Assembly: GCA_965246835.1 (NCBI GenBank)
Contig: CBDFFQ010000001.1
Span: 3,224,001-3,288,000 of the forward strand
Direction: 5' to 3'
Length of the DNA: 64,000 nt
DNA from: JANPPS01 sp965246835
GTDB taxonomy: Bacteria > Pseudomonadota > Alphaproteobacteria > Acetobacterales > Acetobacteraceae
Made by a program: the position numbers and the translations under genes. Under the pieces are notes generated by a model. The model saw only the letters and a program-made list of their open reading frames with translations. It was not told where the DNA came from and did not search any database. Shown here piece by piece: positions 56,423-64,000 of the stretch; positions within the stretch are counted from its first letter, which is position 1; each line of letters opens with the position of its first letter.

Positions 56423-56911
56423 ATGGTAGTCCTCGATCGCGCAGCCCGGAGCCTTCTGCTCAGCGAGCTGATCTCCGGCCTGTCGCTGACGCTCCGGTAT
56501 TTCTTCCGGCCCAAGGCGACCATCAACTACCCGTTCGAGAAGGGTCCGATTTCGCCGCGCTTCAAAGGGGAGCACGCGCTGCGCCGCTATCCGAACGGGG
56601 AGGAAAGGTGCATCGCCTGCAAACTGTGCGAGGCCGTGTGCCCGGCGCTTGCCATCACCATCGAGGCCGAGCCGCGCGACGACGGCACCCGCCGCACCAC
56701 CCGCTATGACATCGATATGACCAAGTGCATCTATTGCGGCCTGTGCGAAGAAAGCTGCCCGGTGGACGCCATCGTCGAGGGCCCGAACTTCGAGTTCGCG
56801 ACGGAGACGCGGGAGGAGCTGATGTATAACAAGGCCAAGCTGCTGGCGAACGGCGACCGATGGGAGAGCGAGCTGTCGAAGCGGCTCGAGCTCGACGCGC
56901 CGTATCGGTAA
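56423..56911 (+). CDS. nuoI: NADH-quinone oxidoreductase subunit I
   Basis: A 162-aa subunit with two [4Fe-4S] clusters (N6a and N6b). The ligands are CIACKLCEAVCPALAI and CIYCGLCEESCPVDAIVEGP. The start MVVLDRAARSLLLSELISG at ATG 56423 matches the family. An earlier in-frame GTG at 56402 lies inside the hairpin and is rejected. Confidence 0.96.
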   Translation: MVVLDRAARSLLLSELISGLSLTLRYFFRPKATINYPFEKGPISPRFKGEHALRRYPNGEERCIACKLCEAVCPALAITIEAEPRDDGTRRTTRYDIDMTKCIYCGLCEESCPVDAIVEGPNFEFATETREELMYNKAKLLANGDRWESELSKRLELDAPYR

Positions 56912-56920
56912 GGACCGCCC

Positions 56921-57616
56921 ATGCTCGTCTCCGCCGCGTTCTACGTTTTTTCCGCCATCCTGATCGGCTGCGCCGCCGCGGTGATCACGTCGCGCAATCC
57001 GGTGCACTCCGTCCTGTTCCTGATCCTGGCGTTCTTCAATGCGGCCGCGCTGTTCCTGATCGCGGGCGCCGAGTTCCTGGCGATGATCCTGGTCATCGTC
57101 TACGTCGGTGCCGTCGCCGTGCTGTTCTTGTTCGTGGTCATGATGCTGGACGTGAATTTCGGGCAGCTGCGGGAAGGGTTCCAGAAATACGCGCCCATCG
57201 GGGCCGCGGTTGGCGCCGTGCTGTTCGCCGAACTGATCCTGGTGCTGGGTGGATGGAAGCTGGCGCCGGAGGCCGCGGGTGCCATGCGGCTTAGCGCGAC
57301 ACCCGGCGATGTCAGCAACACGGTCGCGCTCGGGCGGCTGATCTACACGGACTACATCTTCCTGTTCCAGACCGCCGGGCTGATCCTGATGGTGGCCATG
57401 ATCGGCGCCATCGTGCTGACCCATCGTGGCCGCAGCACCACGCGCCGGCAAAGCATTGCCCGGCAGAATGCCCGCCAGGTCGCCGACACGCTCGAGATCA
57501 TGCATGTCGAGCAGGGCGCCGGCACCGACCTCACGGGCATCATCCGCCCGAAGCCGGACGCGAAACCCGAACCCGTCCACGCCGAGACACATGGCCAAGC
57601 CGGGGGAGCCCACTGA
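56921..57616 (+). CDS. nuoJ: NADH-quinone oxidoreductase subunit J
   Basis: A 231-aa membrane subunit with five helices. The first ~170 residues (AAVITSRNPVHSVLFLILAFFNAAALFLIAGAEFLAMILVIVYVGAVAVLFLFVVMMLD, given as one block from about residue 18) define NuoJ. A hydrophilic tail of about 60 residues (QNARQVADTLEIMHVEQG...) follows and is somewhat longer than the minimal form. Confidence 0.93.
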   Translation: MLVSAAFYVFSAILIGCAAAVITSRNPVHSVLFLILAFFNAAALFLIAGAEFLAMILVIVYVGAVAVLFLFVVMMLDVNFGQLREGFQKYAPIGAAVGAVLFAELILVLGGWKLAPEAAGAMRLSATPGDVSNTVALGRLIYTDYIFLFQTAGLILMVAMIGAIVLTHRGRSTTRRQSIARQNARQVADTLEIMHVEQGAGTDLTGIIRPKPDAKPEPVHAETHGQAGGAH

Positions 57617-57617
57617 G

Positions 57618-57923
57618 ATGATCGGCATCGGCCACTACCTCGTCGTCGCCGCGATCCTGCTGGTGATCGGCATCTTCGGCATCTTCCTCAACCGCAAGAA
57701 CGTGATCGTCATCATGATGTCGATCGAGCTGATGCTGCTGGCCGTGAACCTCAACCTGGTCGCGTTCAGCTCCGTGCTGAACGATCTGGCCGGGCAGGTG
57801 TTTGCGATGTTCGTGCTGACGGTGGCGGCGGCCGAGGCTGCGATCGGGCTCGCCATCGTCGTCGTGTATTACCGCAACCGTGGCTCGATCCAGGTCGAGG
57901 ACGTGAACTTGATGAAGGGCTGA
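57618..57923 (+). CDS. nuoK: NADH-quinone oxidoreductase subunit K
   Basis: A 101-aa, three-helix membrane subunit with the two buried Glu residues of the proton path (SIELMLLAVNLN and AAAEAAIGLAIVV). Ends RGSIQVEDVNLMKG. ATG 57618 lies 1 nt after the nuoJ stop (TGA-G-ATG). A longer frame from 57426 would lie inside nuoJ. Confidence 0.97.
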   Translation: MIGIGHYLVVAAILLVIGIFGIFLNRKNVIVIMMSIELMLLAVNLNLVAFSSVLNDLAGQVFAMFVLTVAAAEAAIGLAIVVVYYRNRGSIQVEDVNLMKG

Positions 57924-57926
57924 GCG

Positions 57927-59855
57927 ATGCTCTACGCCGTCGCCGTCTTTGCCCCGCTGCTGGGCTCGCTCGTGGCCGGCATGCTCGGCCGCCAGATCGG
58001 GGACCGCGCCAGCCAGGCCGTGACGATTTTGTGCATGGTCGTGGCGGCCTGCGCCGGGACCGCGAGCTTCTGGCCGTTCCTGATGGACGAGGCGCATCCC
58101 GGCACCGTCTCGCTCGGCACCTGGATGGATGTGGGCGGGTTCCGGGTGGACTGGGCGCTCCGATACGACACGCTGTCCGCGATGATGGTGGCGATGGTGA
58201 CGTTCATCGCGACGCTGATCCACGTCTACAGCGTCGGCTACATGAGCCACGATAAGACGGTGCCGCGCTTCTTCAGCTATTTGAGCCTGTTCACCTTCGC
58301 GATGCTGATGCTGGTGACGGCCGATAACCTGGTGCAGCTGTTTTTCGGCTGGGAGGGCGTGGGCCTCGCGAGTTACTTGCTCATCGGCTACTGGTATGAC
58401 CGCCCGAGCGCCTGCAAGGCGGCGATCAAGGCGTTCGTGGTGAACCGCGTGGGGGACCTGTTCTTCGCAGTCGGCATTGCGCTCGTGTTCCTGACGTTCG
58501 GCTCCGTCGAGTTCTCCACCATCTTCGCTCACGTGCATGACCATGTGGACGACAGCTACCGCGTGCTCGGCAGCACCTGGCGCGCCTACGAGGTCATGGG
58601 CGTGCTGCTGTTCCTGGGGGCGGCCGGCAAGTCCGCGCAGCTGGGCCTGCACACCTGGTTGCCGGACGCAATGGAGGGGCCGACGCCCGTGTCCGCGCTG
58701 ATCCACGCCGCGACGATGGTGACGGCCGGGGTGTTCCTGATGGCGCGGATGTCGCCGATCCTGGAGTTCGCCCCGGGGGCCCTCGGCTTCATCACCTTCA
58801 TGGGCGCCAGCACCTGCCTGTTCGCCGCCACGATCGGGTGCGTGCAGAACGACATCAAGCGGGTGATTGCGTATTCGACCTGTTCGCAGCTCGGCTACAT
58901 GTTCCTGGCGGCCGGGGTCGGCGCCTACCAGGCGTCGGTGTTCCATCTGTTCACGCATGCCTTCTTCAAGGCGCTGCTGTTCCTGGGCGCCGGCTCCGTG
59001 ATCCACGCGATGTCGGACGAGCAGGACATAAGGCGCATGGGCGGGATCTGGCGCAAGATCCCCTGGACCTACACCGTCATGTGGATCGGCAGCCTGGCGC
59101 TCGCCGGCATTCCGTTCTTCGCCGGGTATTACTCGAAGGACGCGATCCTCGAGGCCGCCTGGGCCCGGCATAGCGGCGTCGCGACCTATGGTTTCGTGTG
59201 CGGCATCGTGGCGGCGTTCCTGACCGCGTTCTACTCCTGGCGCCTGCTGATCCTCACCTTCCACGGCACGCCGCGGGCCAGCGCCGAGACCATGGACCAC
59301 GTGCATGAAAGCCCGGCCGTGATGGTGGTGCCCTTGCTCGTGCTGGCGCTCGGTGCGCTCGTGACCGGCTATGCGTTCGAGCATTCCTTCATCGGCGAAG
59401 GCTGGCGGGAGTTCTGGCAGGGCGCCATCGTGAACGGCCCGGCCAATACCGTGCTGGCGGACATGCACCACGTCCCGTTCCTGGTCAGCCTGCTGCCCAC
59501 CTTGGTCGGCGTGCTGGGGATCGCGCTGGCCTATGTCATGTATGTGGCGGTGCCGACGCTGCCTGCCCGCGTGGCGCAAGCGGTACCCGCGCTCTACCGG
59601 TTCGTGCTGAACAAATGGTATTTCGACGAGCTCTACGATGCGATCTTCGTGCGGCCGTTCGGGCGCTTGGCCCGGTTGCTGTGGAATGTCGGTGACGCCC
59701 GCATCATCGATGGCGTGCCGAACGGGCTGGCGGCGCTGACCGCCGGCGGGTCCGCGCAGATCGTGCGCATCCAGACCGGGTCGATCGCCGTCTATGCCTT
59801 CACCATGCTGATCGGGCTCGTGGTGCTCGTCAGCGTGTTCCTGTTGTTCCGGTGA
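57927..59855 (+). CDS. nuoL: NADH-quinone oxidoreductase subunit L
   Basis: The 642-aa antiporter-like proton-pumping subunit with about 16 helices. Key blocks are FFGWEGVGLASYLLIGYWY, the Lys-containing GKSAQLGLHTWLPDAMEGPTPVSALIHAATMV and DIKRVIAYSTCSQLGYM. The C-terminal segment has the lateral helix region seen in NuoL. It overlaps nuoM by 4 nt (GTGA). Confidence 0.97.
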   Translation: MLYAVAVFAPLLGSLVAGMLGRQIGDRASQAVTILCMVVAACAGTASFWPFLMDEAHPGTVSLGTWMDVGGFRVDWALRYDTLSAMMVAMVTFIATLIHVYSVGYMSHDKTVPRFFSYLSLFTFAMLMLVTADNLVQLFFGWEGVGLASYLLIGYWYDRPSACKAAIKAFVVNRVGDLFFAVGIALVFLTFGSVEFSTIFAHVHDHVDDSYRVLGSTWRAYEVMGVLLFLGAAGKSAQLGLHTWLPDAMEGPTPVSALIHAATMVTAGVFLMARMSPILEFAPGALGFITFMGASTCLFAATIGCVQNDIKRVIAYSTCSQLGYMFLAAGVGAYQASVFHLFTHAFFKALLFLGAGSVIHAMSDEQDIRRMGGIWRKIPWTYTVMWIGSLALAGIPFFAGYYSKDAILEAAWARHSGVATYGFVCGIVAAFLTAFYSWRLLILTFHGTPRASAETMDHVHESPAVMVVPLLVLALGALVTGYAFEHSFIGEGWREFWQGAIVNGPANTVLADMHHVPFLVSLLPTLVGVLGIALAYVMYVAVPTLPARVAQAVPALYRFVLNKWYFDELYDAIFVRPFGRLARLLWNVGDARIIDGVPNGLAALTAGGSAQIVRIQTGSIAVYAFTMLIGLVVLVSVFLLFR

Positions 59856-61378
59856 CCACGATGAACGCGGCTGGCTTTCCCATCCTCTCGTTGCTGACCT
59901 GGTTGCCGCTGCTGGGCGCCGGGTTCCTGATGACTATCCGCGGCGATGACGCCGTGGTGGCGCAGAACAGCCGCTGGGCCGCGCTGTGGACCAGCCTGAT
60001 CGTGTTCCTGTTCTCGCTCGTGCTGTGGTTCAAGTTCGACATCGCCGAGCCCGGCTACCAATTCACCGAAAGCAGCGCCTGGCTGCCGGAGTTCCGCGTC
60101 GGCTACCGCATGGGCGTGGACGGCATCTCCGTGCTGTTCATCCTGCTCAGCACGGTGCTGACGCCGATCTGTATTCTCGCGAGCTGGGAGGCGATCACCT
60201 CGCGCGTCCGGGAATACATGATCGCCTTCCTGGTGCTGGAAACCATGATGGTCGGCATGTTCGCGGCGCAGGATTTCGTCGTGTTCTACATGTTCTTCGA
60301 GGGCGTGCTGATTCCGATGTTCCTCATCATCGGCGTCTGGGGAGGGGCGCGCCGGGTCTATGCCAGCTTCAAGTTCTTTCTCTACACCCTGGCGGGCTCG
60401 ATCCTGATGCTGCTGGCGTTGCTGGCCGTGTGGTATGCGGCGGGCACCACGGACCTTGCGATCCTCACCACGGCGCAATTCTCCGGCCGGATGCAATTCT
60501 GGCTCTTCCTCGCTTTCCTCGCCTCGTTTGCGGTAAAAGTGCCAATGTGGCCGGTGCACACCTGGTTGCCGGATGCGCACGTGGAGGCGCCGACGGCGGG
60601 CTCCGTCATCCTGGCGGGCGTGCTGCTGAAGATGGGCGCCTACGGCTTCCTGCGCTTCTCGATCCCGATGCTGCCGCAGGCGTCGCAGTATTTCGCGCCG
60701 TTGATGCTGAGCCTGGGGGTGATCGCGGTCATCTATACCTCCGCCGTCGCCTTCGCGCAGACGGACATGAAGAAGCTGATCGCTTACTCGTCTGTCGCGC
60801 ACATGGGCGTCGTCGTGATCGGGCTGTTCACCTTCAATATCCAGGGAATCGAGGGCGCGCTGTTCCAGATGCTCTCCCACGGGGTCGTGTCGGCGGCGCT
60901 GTTCCTGTGCGTCGGCGTGATCTACGACCGGATTCACACGCGGGACATCGCGCGCTATGGCGGCTTGGCGTCGCGCATGCCGGCCTACGCGCTGTTCTTC
61001 ATGCTGTTCACGATGGCGAGTGTCGGGCTGCCGGGGACCGCCGGGTTCGTGGGTGAGTTCCTGGTGCTGGTGGGCGCGTTCAAGGTCAGCTTCTGGCTGG
61101 CGCTGCTCGGCAGCACGGGGATGATCCTGGGCGCGGTCTACATGCTGTTCTTGTATCGCCGGGTGGTGTTCGGGACCATCACGCGGGACGATCTGCGCGG
61201 CATCCTGGACCTGTCTCCGCGGGAGATCGCGATCTTCGCGCCGCTGATCGGCCTCACGCTCTGGATGGGAATCTACCCGTCCAGCTTCACGCAATTCTTC
61301 GATGCGACGGTGCATGCCATGGTGGAGAACCATGTGGCGGCGCTGACGCAATCCAAGCTCGCAGGCCTCATCCCATGA
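59852..61378 (+). CDS. nuoM: NADH-quinone oxidoreductase subunit M
   Basis: The 508-aa antiporter-like subunit. Blocks MGVDGISVLFILLSTVLTP, FEGVLIPMFLIIGVWGG, VKVPMWPVHTWLPDAHVEAPTAGSV and TDMKKLIAYSSVAHMGVV are diagnostic. The start is either GTG 59852 (coupled to the nuoL stop) or ATG 59861 three codons later; the difference is trivial. Confidence 0.96.
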   Translation: MTTMNAAGFPILSLLTWLPLLGAGFLMTIRGDDAVVAQNSRWAALWTSLIVFLFSLVLWFKFDIAEPGYQFTESSAWLPEFRVGYRMGVDGISVLFILLSTVLTPICILASWEAITSRVREYMIAFLVLETMMVGMFAAQDFVVFYMFFEGVLIPMFLIIGVWGGARRVYASFKFFLYTLAGSILMLLALLAVWYAAGTTDLAILTTAQFSGRMQFWLFLAFLASFAVKVPMWPVHTWLPDAHVEAPTAGSVILAGVLLKMGAYGFLRFSIPMLPQASQYFAPLMLSLGVIAVIYTSAVAFAQTDMKKLIAYSSVAHMGVVVIGLFTFNIQGIEGALFQMLSHGVVSAALFLCVGVIYDRIHTRDIARYGGLASRMPAYALFFMLFTMASVGLPGTAGFVGEFLVLVGAFKVSFWLALLGSTGMILGAVYMLFLYRRVVFGTITRDDLRGILDLSPREIAIFAPLIGLTLWMGIYPSSFTQFFDATVHAMVENHVAALTQSKLAGLIP

Positions 61379-62796
61379 ACTGGATTCTTGCGCTGCCGGA
61401 GATCGTGCTTGCGTTGTGCGCCATGGCGATCCTGATCTTCGGGGTGCTCCGCAAGGAGGACCCGGCGTTCATCTGCACCATGCTGGCACTCGGCTCCCTA
61501 TTGTTGGCTGGCGTGCTGGTGTTGGCGTCTCCGCTGGGGTCCGGCTATCGCGGGCTGTTCGTGATGGACGGGTTCGGCGTGTTCATGAAGCTGCTGATCC
61601 TGGTAGGCGCCGGGCTCTCGGCCATCCTGGCGTTGGACTACAACGTGCAGCAGAAGATCTCACGGTTCGAGTTCCCGGTGCTGATCCTGTTGTCCACGAT
61701 CGGCATGATGATCATGGCCAGTACGTCCAGCCTGATGACGCTGTATCTCGGGCTCGAGCTGCAGTCGCTGGCATTGTATGTGCTGTGCGCCTTTGCGCGG
61801 GACGATATCCGGTCCGCAGAGTCCGGGCTCAAGTTCTTCGTGTTGGGGGCGCTCGCCTCCGGCCTGATCTTGTATGGCATCTCGCTGGCCTACGGCTTCT
61901 CCGGCACGATGCAGTTCGGGGAGCTCGCGGCCGCCCTGTCGGGCCCGGGGCCCGTGTCGGCCGGGTTGGTGGTGGGCGTCGTATTCATCGTGGCCGGGCT
62001 CGCGTTCAAGCTGTCGGCGGTGCCGTTCCATATGTGGACGCCGGACGTGTATGAGGGCGCACCCACGCCCGTGACCGCCTTCATGAGCACGGCCCCGAAG
62101 GTCGCGGCCATCGCCTTGTTGCTGCGGGCGCTCGAAGTGCCGTTCGGCAATCTGCTGCCGCAATGGACCGGGCTGATCGTGCTGGTGTCGCTCGGCTCCA
62201 TGCTGCTGGGGGCGCTTGCCGCGATCGGGCAGAGCAACATCAAGCGGTTGATGGCCTATTCCAGCATCGGGCACATGGGATACGCGCTGGTGGGCCTCGC
62301 GCCCGGCACGTCCGACGGGATCCGCGGCGTGCTGGTCTACATGGCAACCTACGTGTTCATGAGCGCCGGGGTGTTTGCCTGCCTGATCGCCATGCGCCGC
62401 CAGGGGCGGCCGCTGGAGCAGATCAGTGATCTTAGCGGCCTTGCGCGGACGGACCCGGCATTGGCGCTCGCCATGGGCATCTTCATGTTCTCCATGGCCG
62501 GCATCCCGCCGTTCTCAGGGTTCTTCGCCAAGCTCTATGTGTTCTACCCCGCCGTGCAGTCCGGCTACTGGACGCTGGCCGTCGTGGGCGTGCTGACCTC
62601 GGTCGTGGGCGCGTTCTATTACCTGCGTATCATCAAGGTGATGTATTTCGACGCCGCCGAACCGGCCTTCGATGCGCGCCCGGCCTCGCTGTCGTTCGTG
62701 GCGGGGGTGGGTGCCATGGTGACGACGCTGTTCTTCGTCTACCCGGCACCGCTCGTGGCGGCCGCGCAGCAGGCGGCGCGGGTCCTGTTCGGGTGA
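61375..62796 (+). CDS. nuoN: NADH-quinone oxidoreductase subunit N
   Basis: The 473-aa antiporter-like subunit. YLGLELQSLALYVLCAFARDDIRSAE, KLSAVPFHMWTPDVYEGAPTPVTAFMSTAPK and NIKRLMAYSSIGHMGYALVG are diagnostic of NuoN. It overlaps nuoM upstream (ATGA) and birA downstream (GTGA), so the operon runs past complex I. Confidence 0.97.
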   Translation: MNWILALPEIVLALCAMAILIFGVLRKEDPAFICTMLALGSLLLAGVLVLASPLGSGYRGLFVMDGFGVFMKLLILVGAGLSAILALDYNVQQKISRFEFPVLILLSTIGMMIMASTSSLMTLYLGLELQSLALYVLCAFARDDIRSAESGLKFFVLGALASGLILYGISLAYGFSGTMQFGELAAALSGPGPVSAGLVVGVVFIVAGLAFKLSAVPFHMWTPDVYEGAPTPVTAFMSTAPKVAAIALLLRALEVPFGNLLPQWTGLIVLVSLGSMLLGALAAIGQSNIKRLMAYSSIGHMGYALVGLAPGTSDGIRGVLVYMATYVFMSAGVFACLIAMRRQGRPLEQISDLSGLARTDPALALAMGIFMFSMAGIPPFSGFFAKLYVFYPAVQSGYWTLAVVGVLTSVVGAFYYLRIIKVMYFDAAEPAFDARPASLSFVAGVGAMVTTLFFVYPAPLVAAAQQAARVLFG

Positions 62797-63497
62797 ACCC
62801 GGCGCCCTGGCGGGTCCAGACCTACGAGGCGATCGGCTCCACCTCCGACCTATGTTGCACGCTGGCGATCTCGGGGGAGCCCGCGCGCCTGGCCGTGCGC
62901 AGTGTGCGGCAAACCGCCGCGCGGGGTAGCCGGGGACGAAGCTGGGAGACGCTGCCGGGCAATTTGGCGATGTCCGTGTTGCTGCGACCGACCGGGCCGG
63001 TGACGGATGCCGGGCACTGGGCCTTGATGGCTGCGGTGGCCTTGGCGGAAGCGATCGAGGCCGTGGCGCCCGGACCGCCGATCGGCCTGAAATGGCCCAA
63101 CGACCTCATGCTGGACAAGCGCAAGCTGGGCGGAATCCTGATCGATACCGCCGTCGGCACGGCATTGGAGTGGCTGGTGATCGGCTTCGGCGCCAACCTC
63201 GGGATGGCGCCGGAAGGGGCTGCCATCCGCATGGCCGAAGCAGATCGGGTCGCGTCTGCCCTGCTCGAACGGCTCGACGCCTGGGATCGCACGCGCCTGA
63301 TCGAAGGATTCGCGCCCGTGCGCCGGGCCTGGCTCGATCGCGGCCCGGAGATCGGCTCGTTGCTGCAGATCCGGACGGGGCAGGCGATCGTGGGCGGCCT
63401 GTTTGTGGGGCTGTCGGACAGCGGCGCGTTGCTGCTGCAATCCAGCGGCCGGGTCCGTGCGTTCTCCACCGGAGAGATCCTCCTGGCGGGAGCCTAG
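62793..63497 (+). CDS. birA: Biotin-[acetyl-CoA-carboxylase] ligase
   Basis: A 234-aa ligase that attaches biotin to carboxyl carrier proteins through biotinyl-AMP. ARGSRGRSWETLPGNLAMSVLLRP (biotin/ATP loop) and KWPNDLMLDKRKLGGILIDTA are the active-site blocks. It lacks the N-terminal helix-turn-helix found in the E. coli repressor form, so it should be an enzyme only. The GTG start at 62793 overlaps the nuoN stop. Confidence 0.93.
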   Translation: MNPAPWRVQTYEAIGSTSDLCCTLAISGEPARLAVRSVRQTAARGSRGRSWETLPGNLAMSVLLRPTGPVTDAGHWALMAAVALAEAIEAVAPGPPIGLKWPNDLMLDKRKLGGILIDTAVGTALEWLVIGFGANLGMAPEGAAIRMAEADRVASALLERLDAWDRTRLIEGFAPVRRAWLDRGPEIGSLLQIRTGQAIVGGLFVGLSDSGALLLQSSGRVRAFSTGEILLAGA

Positions 63498-63500
63498 CGC

Positions 63501-64000
63501 ATGATGCTCGTGGTGGACGCCGGCAACACCAACGTCGTGTGTGCCGTGCATGACGGCGCCACCTGGCGCGGGATTTGGCGGATCGCGACGGAGCCGCAGC
63601 GCACGTCGGACGAATACGCCGTGTGGCTGCTCACGCTGTTCAACCTGGTCGGCCTGAAACCCGCGAAGATCGAGCGGGCGGTGATCGGCACCGTGGTGCC
63701 GGCCGCCCTCTATCACCTGCGCCGCCTGTGCCGGGACTGGTTCCAGACGGAGCCGCTGATCGCGCGGTCCAACCTCGATTGGGGCTTCGACATTCGGGTC
63801 GACAACCCGGCCGAGGTCGGCGCCGATCGCCTGCTGAACACGCTGGCCGCGCACCGGGCGCATGGCGGCCCGCTGGTCGTGGTGGATTTCGGCACCGCGA
63901 CCACCTTCGACGTGGTCGACAGCGATGGCGGCTACCTGGGCGGCGTGATCGCCCCCGGCATCAACCTTTCGATCGAGGCGCTGCATAAGGCGGCGGCCCG
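63501..64000 (+). CDS. coaX: Type III pantothenate kinase, partial at window end
   Basis: Phosphorylates pantothenate, the first step of CoA synthesis. The 166 codons seen start MMLVVDAGNTNVVCAVHDG (phosphate-binding Asp), with NPAEVGADRLLNTLAAH, VVVDFGTATTFDVVDSDGGYLGGVIAPGI and the start of the C-terminal helix. The remaining ~90 residues lie beyond base 64000. A nuo-birA-coaX arrangement is common in alphaproteobacteria. Confidence 0.95.
   Translation, partial: MMLVVDAGNTNVVCAVHDGATWRGIWRIATEPQRTSDEYAVWLLTLFNLVGLKPAKIERAVIGTVVPAALYHLRRLCRDWFQTEPLIARSNLDWGFDIRVDNPAEVGADRLLNTLAAHRAHGGPLVVVDFGTATTFDVVDSDGGYLGGVIAPGINLSIEALHKAAA

Noticed and set aside
57540..59579. 679-codon minus-strand ORF rich in His, Gln and Arg
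   Set aside because: Shadow of nuoK and nuoL; low-complexity composition and no start signal.
59792..61351. 519-codon minus-strand ORF
   Set aside because: Shadow of nuoM.

Overview
The window is GC-rich, gene-dense chromosome from an alphaproteobacterium, most likely of the Acetobacteraceae/Rhodospirillales type. The evidence is the complete 14-gene nuoA-N operon followed by a short birA and a type III pantothenate kinase gene, the tig-clpP-clpX-lon block, the split ccm cluster, and dispersed hairpin repeats typical of alphaproteobacteria. The genus assignment is an inference. Many genes overlap by 4 nt (ATGA, GTGA or TTGA), so most of the window is long operons with very little non-coding DNA. 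No stretch over about 300 bases lacks a gene, apart from the repeat array at 34775-35316, part of which is read through by an ORF.

Layout. 1-1323 (minus): an acyl-CoA ligase cut by the window edge. 1455-5622: a two-gene accessory module consisting of a Trypco1-type small protein and a 1280-aa trypsin-like protease / STAND NTPase / transmembrane / beta-propeller protein. It is the best candidate for a conflict (defence) system here. 5693-11053: an aromatic catabolism operon (MBL-fold protein, FAD monooxygenase, DUF2783, homogentisate dioxygenase, fumarylacetoacetase). It runs on into a cation/proton antiporter, argG and a DUF1993 gene. 14454-14568 is a large inverted repeat made of two hairpin elements between convergent genes. 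14573-20380 holds a Tat-exported FAH-family protein, a DUF1275 membrane protein, an M20 amidohydrolase, a patatin, a DUF488 protein and a TIGR04222-type membrane protein. Then come acs and a YciI-EVE-Rieske mini-operon.

23530-28631 is ccmC-D-E-F-G-H-I, without ccmA or ccmB. Next are an aminotransferase, a succinate-semialdehyde-type dehydrogenase, a YncE-like propeller, and a serralysin-like metalloprotease gene broken by an apparent one-base deletion. A small GIY-YIG nuclease gene follows, whose 3' end is built of 141-bp palindromic repeats that keep the reading frame. Then come parE, dps, an MFS_3 exporter, a YceI protein, a 3-hydroxybutyrate dehydrogenase and a UDP-glucuronate epimerase-like gene.

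41996 onward is housekeeping: tRNA-Leu, tig, clpP, clpX, lon (with a possible heat-shock promoter), tRNA-Val, tRNA-Asp, nuoA-nuoN (respiratory complex I), birA, and coaX cut by the window end. The two most unusual loci are the Trypco1/trypsin-STAND pair and the GIY-YIG gene fused to its palindromic repeats.
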